Assembly (NCBI GenBank): GCA_046704385.1 | Contig: JBJKSB010000025.1 | Span: forward strand, 1-38,164 | Direction: 5' to 3' | Source of the DNA: GH45 sp046704385 | GTDB taxonomy: Bacteria > Bacteroidota > Bacteroidia > Bacteroidales > SZUA-534 | Length of the DNA: 38,164 nucleotides | Shown here: positions 33,037 to 38,164 of the stretch, piece after piece | Numbering within the stretch: the stretch's first letter is position 1 | Layout of the letters: each line of letters opens with the position of its first letter | Translations under genes and position numbers: made by a program | Notes under the pieces: generated by a model | The model's database searches: none | Seen by the model: only the letters and a program-made list of their open reading frames with translations | What the model was told of the DNA's origin: nothing

Positions 33037-35580
33037 CTATTCAAATATCTTATTTATTTTATTTTGCCATTCATCCTCAAATATTACCTGAAAGTTTACT
33101 TTTTTATCGGGAAAGTCTAAATCGAGTTCTTTCCATGCTTTCTTTATCCCCATTTGGTTACACAATTCAAATACATCCTGTTTGTAAGATGTATCTTCAT
33201 TTTTAAGGTGTAATCCTTTCGTTTCCAAAACGTAAACATCACCGTAATCTTCTTCATTTACGGTATTGATATCAGATGCAATGAAATCCGGATAAATTTT
33301 ATTTTTCTTCCAACCTTGAATGTGATAATCTTGTTTTGACATGTTTCGATACCACCAAAGCAATTTTTCCTGATTATCGAGATAGACAGCTACTGATTTT
33401 TCAAGTTCGTTAATATTTTCTTCAGGAACCTGATCGAATAAGCTTCTTTGAATTTCTGAATTATCATCACGAACTAATTTTCTATTGCTTCTTACTTTTA
33501 TGCGTGGTGGTATTGAAAAGCCTCCCTTGTCGGTAATTAAAAAGAAGTGGAGTTTTTTATCGTCAACCAGTTTTTTAAATACCTTTTCGGCAGCTAAATC
33601 CCTTTCTTTCTCTAATAGCTTTTTTAATTCTTCAATAATAAAAACGAAGTTGGAAGAAACGGTTTCTTCATCGTATTTGTCACGGAACAGCTTAATTACC
33701 TTTTGTCCAATGATACTACCAATCCAGGGATTTGGAACAATATCTACAATTTGTTTGGTAAGAAAACTATCGCTTATTTTTAACCTTCCTGATTTTTCAA
33801 TCCTTCCTTTTTCTTTTACCAGTTCTTTTTCTTCATTGGATAAACCTAAAAGTATTTCCTGTTCTTGTTTTCGGATATTTGATAACGATATTTCTGTTAT
33901 TTTTTCAATATCGAAATTTTCATAATCTATCTGTCCTAAAATATCCGCATCGAAATTAATATCACGCCAGTTTTCCTCTTCCTGAATTACAAATTTTGGC
34001 AGATAAATATTCCCTTCAAATTTCTTGAACTTATCACGATATTGTAGCACTTTTTCTTTTAGTGTTTCGCCACCTTCATCATCACCGCTATCTACATTTA
34101 TTCGACCTGCTATATCACCCAAACCTTCGCTTTCGAGATTGGATTTTATGCCTTTTACCAAAGTTGCTGCATTTTGCCTGAACGTATAAACATAGCATTC
34201 GTCCAATAATTGCACTTTGGTTTTTTGTGCGTAAGGCTGACGAAGAATACGACCTATTAACTGGGTAATGCTGGTTTGCGAACTTGGATTGGTAAGTATG
34301 GTTAAAATATATGCAAACGGGCAATCCCAACCTTCTTGCAATGCCTGTTTTGTAATGATATAGCGTATCGAGCAATCCCTGTCTAAAAGGTCTAAGCCTT
34401 CAATATCATCTTTCTCGCTACTTTTAATAGCAATTTGGTCTTCGGGAATATTGCATTTCTTTATTAAAAATTCCTTTACATCTTCGGAATGAATAAATTT
34501 TCCATCATGCTGGTCTTTTCCTGTGCGTTCAACCTGAATGAGATTAATAGGACGGATATATACCCCTGTGTTTTGCTCAAAACTATTGGCAGATTTTTCT
34601 AAAGCTTTACGTTTTTCGATAGCGCAGAGCATGGTATCCTTCCAATCGAGACTGGTTTTATTGGTCAAGTGAATATCCAGCTTAATCATCTCCTCCTCGT
34701 TAAGTTCACGACCTGTAATCTCAACAAGTTTATTTGTGTCTTTTGGCGGTGTTGCCGATAATTCAACTACAATGGAAGGATTAAAATTCCGTATTGTTTC
34801 ACGGGCATTTACACTGTAAGCTTTATGCCCTTCGTCGATGATAATAATCGGTTTAAGAACCCGTAAGGTATTTCCCAATGAAGTTTTGGGTTGAGTTATG
34901 TGAACGGAACCCATTGATTCAGTTTCCAATTCCAAACCCAAGGTTTTGTAGCAATCGATATTTGGAACTTCTTTTAAAAGTTTCGCATTTAACTCGTAAT
35001 TATCTTCCGATGGAAAAAAGTCGGTAAAGCCACCTGCATCCTGAAATATTTTTAATGTTTCTTTATTCTGACGATTAGCAGATGGCAACATTAACATTAG
35101 AATAACCAGATTTTCTTCCACATCAAGACGGTTGAAATGGTCGGTTTTTTCTTTTATTAAAGTACGTCCACCGCTGGAAATATCCAATGCCTGACGATAA
35201 GAATGTTCCCTGTTTTTAAGATTTAACAAAGTCTGACGATAAATCTGTGTTGTTGGAACTATCCATAAAACCAATCCTGTTTGTTTATTCAGATAGGTTT
35301 TATTTATCAAGTCGATTGAATGACAAGCCAAAAGTGTTTTTCCACCACCCGTAGGAACTTTCAGGTAAATTTCAGGAAGTGGTTCTCCAATACCGTTTTT
35401 GTTTGAGAAATAAACCCCGTTAACTGCTTTTTCCCAAGCACGGCGGGGAAAATTATAATCCATTGCCATTTCGGGGTCAAACTCAATTGCTTTATTGAAT
35501 TTTTCCCTGAACTCTGAAAGGGCAGAAAGATATTCTTTCAGTTTCGCAACAACCTTTATCTGATAATCCTTTAATTCCAT
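33037..35580 (-). CDS. Type III restriction endonuclease subunit (Res)
   Basis: An 847-residue SF2 helicase-nuclease. Walker A is VPTGGGKT (75-82), Walker B is IIDEGH (DEGH 249-252), and motif VI includes QLIGRILRQPYA near residue 450. At the C-terminus a PD-(D/E)xK nuclease is visible: YPDF with D765 and LETKG with E786 and K788. As in type III systems, Res uses ATP to translocate or switch on DNA between unmethylated sites and cuts beside them, in complex with Mod. Its ATG overlaps the mod stop by one base (TAATG), so the two are translated together. The gene ends against the antiporter gene, convergent, with a 217-base gap. Confidence 0.92.
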   Translation of the reverse strand: MELKDYQIKVVAKLKEYLSALSEFREKFNKAIEFDPEMAMDYNFPRRAWEKAVNGVYFSNKNGIGEPLPEIYLKVPTGGGKTLLACHSIDLINKTYLNKQTGLVLWIVPTTQIYRQTLLNLKNREHSYRQALDISSGGRTLIKEKTDHFNRLDVEENLVILMLMLPSANRQNKETLKIFQDAGGFTDFFPSEDNYELNAKLLKEVPNIDCYKTLGLELETESMGSVHITQPKTSLGNTLRVLKPIIIIDEGHKAYSVNARETIRNFNPSIVVELSATPPKDTNKLVEITGRELNEEEMIKLDIHLTNKTSLDWKDTMLCAIEKRKALEKSANSFEQNTGVYIRPINLIQVERTGKDQHDGKFIHSEDVKEFLIKKCNIPEDQIAIKSSEKDDIEGLDLLDRDCSIRYIITKQALQEGWDCPFAYILTILTNPSSQTSITQLIGRILRQPYAQKTKVQLLDECYVYTFRQNAATLVKGIKSNLESEGLGDIAGRINVDSGDDEGGETLKEKVLQYRDKFKKFEGNIYLPKFVIQEEENWRDINFDADILGQIDYENFDIEKITEISLSNIRKQEQEILLGLSNEEKELVKEKGRIEKSGRLKISDSFLTKQIVDIVPNPWIGSIIGQKVIKLFRDKYDEETVSSNFVFIIEELKKLLEKERDLAAEKVFKKLVDDKKLHFFLITDKGGFSIPPRIKVRSNRKLVRDDNSEIQRSLFDQVPEENINELEKSVAVYLDNQEKLLWWYRNMSKQDYHIQGWKKNKIYPDFIASDINTVNEEDYGDVYVLETKGLHLKNEDTSYKQDVFELCNQMGIKKAWKELDLDFPDKKVNFQVIFEDEWQNKINKIFE

Positions 35581-37202
35581 TAGCCTTTCAGTTTATAGAT
35601 TTCAAAAGGAAGTTGACAGAATTCGATACGTAAATCGGTAAGCGTATGGCTATCGACAAATTTAGCGGGAGCAAACACTAATCGTTTCTTACCATTTTGC
35701 TGACCTAAAGCTTTTGCCTTGTCAAGGGTTAAGGCTGTTGATTTCAAATAATCTAAATCAGGTCTATAGAAAAGATAAATCTCGTAATCTTTACTTGAAC
35801 CTATATAGTTTGTATCCTCGTTGATTTTTGAAGTGTCGAATTCTTCACCAGTAGCCGTATAAAACAAATACTTGGCAAATTCCTCGTAACTCGGAAGGTT
35901 TTCACCTTTTAAAATGCTTTCCATTTCGATAGGTGCGCCTAATTCGAAATAACTGAAAGTACCGTCAGTTCCTTCCTGAAAGTTTTTCGATTCTGGTACG
36001 CCATTGATTACTCTGCGTACACGTTCGGCAGTGATGCTATTGGCATAATCTTCCATTTCAACTAAAATGAATTTACGGTTACCCCCATCTTTTTTGTTCA
36101 AGTCAAGTACTGCATGTGCTGTTGTTCCTGAACCTGCAAAAGAATCCAAGATTATATCATTTTCGTTTGCTGCAATTTGTATTATTCTTTGAATTAGCCC
36201 AATTGGTTTTGGTGTATCAAATGGCAGACTAACTTCATGAAATATTTCTTTTAAATCTTGTTTTGCTTGTTGATTATGTCCTACTTCCGAATAGCCCCAA
36301 ATTGTAACAGGAACAGAACCTTGCTTAACATCAGTTAAAAATTTTTTTAATGAAGGAACACTATCTCCCTGTGAACCAAACCAAATTCGATTCTCTTTAA
36401 CTAAATTCAAGAAATTGTTTTTTGAGGTAGTCCAACATCTACCTTGTGGCGGATTAACAACTCTTCCACTGGGTAATTCAATTGGATAATCATAATCTTT
36501 AGAATAGGTTTTAACACTAAAATCTGATGGTTTCCAATCGCCTCTTGGGTCATTGTCTGGATTTGAATATCTCTTATTCATTTCTTCACTTCGTTCTAAA
36601 AGATTTCTTTGCCAGCCAAATTTTATTTCTCCATTTATCTTATTCTTTGCGTAACAAATTATGAAATCATGCATATCGGAAAAATACTTGGCATCGTTCT
36701 GTGGGCTATATTTCTTTTGCCAAATAATGTTTGTTATAAAGTTGTTTTCTCCGAATATTTCATCCATAATACTTCTGAGACTGTGTTGTTCTTCATCATC
36801 GCATGAGATAAAAATTGCTCCATCCTCAGATAAAAGTTCTTTTAATAGTTTTAAACGAGGTGTCATCATGCACAACCATTTATCATGACGAGATAAATCA
36901 TCTTTGTCAACTATCTGCCCAAACCATTCTTTTATCATTGGGCTGTTTACATTATCGTTGTATGCCCAACCTTCGTTTCCTGTGTTGTATGGTGGGTCGA
37001 TATAGATGCATTTTATTTTGCCAGCGTAAGTAGGCAAAAGGGCTTTTAAGGCTTTCAGGTTGTCTCCCTGAATAATTAAATTATCATGTAACGATATTTT
37101 ATCGGTAAGGCTTTTATCTTTTTGTGGCACCAACTGATGGTACTTAACCGCCAAATGGTGGTTTTGTACAAATGATTTTCCTTTAAAGTTGAGTGTTGGC
37201 AT
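35580..37202 (-). CDS. Type III modification DNA methyltransferase (Mod)
   Basis: A 540-residue beta-class N6-adenine methyltransferase. The catalytic motif DPPY is at 69-72 and precedes the SAM motif FAGSG (355-359), the order that defines the beta class. A long variable target-recognition region lies between them (about 165-320) and will set the recognition site. Mod also supplies DNA recognition for the Res subunit. The gene starts 2 bases after the preceding ATPase gene stops, so three genes form one operon. I see no simple-sequence repeat in the coding region that would suggest phase variation. Confidence 0.93.
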   Translation of the reverse strand: MPTLNFKGKSFVQNHHLAVKYHQLVPQKDKSLTDKISLHDNLIIQGDNLKALKALLPTYAGKIKCIYIDPPYNTGNEGWAYNDNVNSPMIKEWFGQIVDKDDLSRHDKWLCMMTPRLKLLKELLSEDGAIFISCDDEEQHSLRSIMDEIFGENNFITNIIWQKKYSPQNDAKYFSDMHDFIICYAKNKINGEIKFGWQRNLLERSEEMNKRYSNPDNDPRGDWKPSDFSVKTYSKDYDYPIELPSGRVVNPPQGRCWTTSKNNFLNLVKENRIWFGSQGDSVPSLKKFLTDVKQGSVPVTIWGYSEVGHNQQAKQDLKEIFHEVSLPFDTPKPIGLIQRIIQIAANENDIILDSFAGSGTTAHAVLDLNKKDGGNRKFILVEMEDYANSITAERVRRVINGVPESKNFQEGTDGTFSYFELGAPIEMESILKGENLPSYEEFAKYLFYTATGEEFDTSKINEDTNYIGSSKDYEIYLFYRPDLDYLKSTALTLDKAKALGQQNGKKRLVFAPAKFVDSHTLTDLRIEFCQLPFEIYKLKG

Positions 37203-37204
37203 AG

Positions 37205-38164
37205 TTAATTTAATTTACTTAAGATTAAATTATAAATATTTAAAAATTCATCTTCTGTTCCATCGAACCAAGTCATTCGCAGTTCATCATAAGTCAAGTT
37301 ACAATAGTGTTTTTCCGCCACTTTTTTTCCTCCTATTTGACCACGAATGACAGAATCAGGGTAATCTTTGCAGATGTTTTTTGCGTGGTCAAAATCGCTA
37401 TAAGCTATGGTAGTAGCGGCAGGAACAAGTCTTTGAATTGCTGATGGGTGAATATAATTTTCAAGCAAACGTTTTTTTGAAACTAAAAAGTCTACTCCAT
37501 TGGTCAAACCGTAATTAGTGAGGTTTAATTCATTCGGAGATTGTTGTTCAGAAGTTTCTTTATCACTATCTAAGAAAATAAAAAACGGCTTTTCTAGTTT
37601 TGTAAATAAATCGAGATTTACCCAATGAAGCACACCACCACAGCCTCCTATGGGTATTATATTAACCCCTAAATCTTCAAATGTAGATTGAATTTGTCCC
37701 TCTTGTTTATACAGGTTAGCTTTATGATGCATTGCATTAGCGTCATCAATTCCTTCAACCAAGAATAATAATTTAGAAGTTGAAAATAGAGGAGTAAAAG
37801 TATTATCGGGTCTTATACCTAGGTCTAAAGCAATCTGTTTATAATCAATATCATTTTGAGTTACATTATAATTTGTTCCTTCTTTACTAATATGAATTAT
37901 ATTTTCTTTTTTAGTAAAACCTACTATAGTTGGAGAATGAGTGGATATCACAACTTGATAATTATTTTCAACCATTGATTCAAGTTTATCATAGAGATTT
38001 GATTGTGCTGATGGATGTAAAAATGTTTCAGGTTCTTCAAATCCAAAAATAATTTGCTGACTTTCATTATCTCTATTTGTTTCAGCTAGATACTCAAAAT
38101 ATGACATCATAGTAATTCTCCTGAAACCATCACCCCTTGAACTAAGTGGTAAACTGTTTTCAGT
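37205..38164 (-). CDS. OLD-family ATPase/TOPRIM nuclease (5' end outside window)
   Basis: The frame is open to the edge of the window on the minus strand, so this is the C-terminal part of a larger protein; the ATG at 38110 is internal. Upstream of it the frame reads LSSRGDGFRRI, an ABC-type signature. It is followed by the Walker B FGFEEPETFLHP and the H-loop STHSPT, as in AAA ATPases of the OLD/RecF type. After about 130 further residues comes a TOPRIM-like region with LFLVEGIDDANAM (Glu) and FIFLDSDKE (Asp-x-Asp), giving the ATPase plus nuclease layout of overcoming-lysogenization-defect proteins. It lies 2 bases upstream of mod, making it an integral part of the restriction operon. Confidence 0.85.
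   Translation of the reverse strand, partial: TENSLPLSSRGDGFRRITMMSYFEYLAETNRDNESQQIIFGFEEPETFLHPSAQSNLYDKLESMVENNYQVVISTHSPTIVGFTKKENIIHISKEGTNYNVTQNDIDYKQIALDLGIRPDNTFTPLFSTSKLLFLVEGIDDANAMHHKANLYKQEGQIQSTFEDLGVNIIPIGGCGGVLHWVNLDLFTKLEKPFFIFLDSDKETSEQQSPNELNLTNYGLTNGVDFLVSKKRLLENYIHPSAIQRLVPAATTIAYSDFDHAKNICKDYPDSVIRGQIGGKKVAEKHYCNLTYDELRMTWFDGTEDEFLNIYNLILSKLN

Overview
The window is AT-rich and reads as chromosome of an anaerobic, nitrogen-fixing member of the Bacteroidota. This is inferred from family-typical genes (a zinc-ribbon DUF3667 membrane protein, a DUF5063 protein followed by a 3'-5' exonuclease, a short RecQ and an RlmI-like methyltransferase), from mostly absent Shine-Dalgarno sequences, and from a few TAnnTTTG-like -7 promoter elements. 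I see no rRNA, tRNA, insertion sequence or CRISPR array.

Layout. (1) 1-6007: the downstream part of a molybdenum nitrogenase cluster, with the 3' end of nifN, then nifB, a thioredoxin-like [2Fe-2S] ferredoxin, nifV, an unrecognised small helical protein and the activator nifA. (2) 6215-11083: unrelated genes, namely a secreted GH39-like glycosidase, a GNAT acetyltransferase, a DUF3667 membrane protein, a class IV aminotransferase and an alpha/beta hydrolase lipoprotein. (3) 11573-18936: a six-gene operon resembling hydrogenase-4 / complex I (hyfB, C, E, F, G, I order). The catalytic subunit lacks all [NiFe] cysteines and the small subunit keeps only one of four expected proximal-cluster cysteines, so it is best called an Ehr-type (energy-converting-hydrogenase-related) complex. 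(4) 19434-23505: a compact operon of a corrinoid protein (with an in-frame TAG near its start), a UroD/MtaA-type methyltransferase, a DUF1638 protein and a cytosolic GAF-histidine kinase-receiver hybrid. (5) 23571-32819: housekeeping and stress genes, namely an ECF sigma factor with a coupled membrane protein, recQ, the DUF5063/exonuclease pair, an isochorismatase-like hydrolase, rlmI, a small membrane protein and a CPA2 cation/proton antiporter. (6) 33037-38164, minus strand: a defence operon of an OLD-type ATPase/TOPRIM protein (5' end outside the window), then a type III modification methylase and its restriction subunit.

How they work together. NifB makes the NifB-cofactor, NifN is part of the scaffold that matures it, NifV supplies homocitrate, the ferredoxin is a candidate electron donor or maturation partner, and NifA switches the cluster on. 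The Ehr-type membrane complex keeps the proton-channel machinery but has lost the hydrogen-active site, so what drives it is unknown. The corrinoid operon that follows has the look of a methyl-transfer module wired to a sensor kinase. These two neighbouring modules are the most likely place for an undescribed system. Several palindromic intergenic repeats are scattered through the window, including one family seen at 11.2 kb and again at 26.8 kb.
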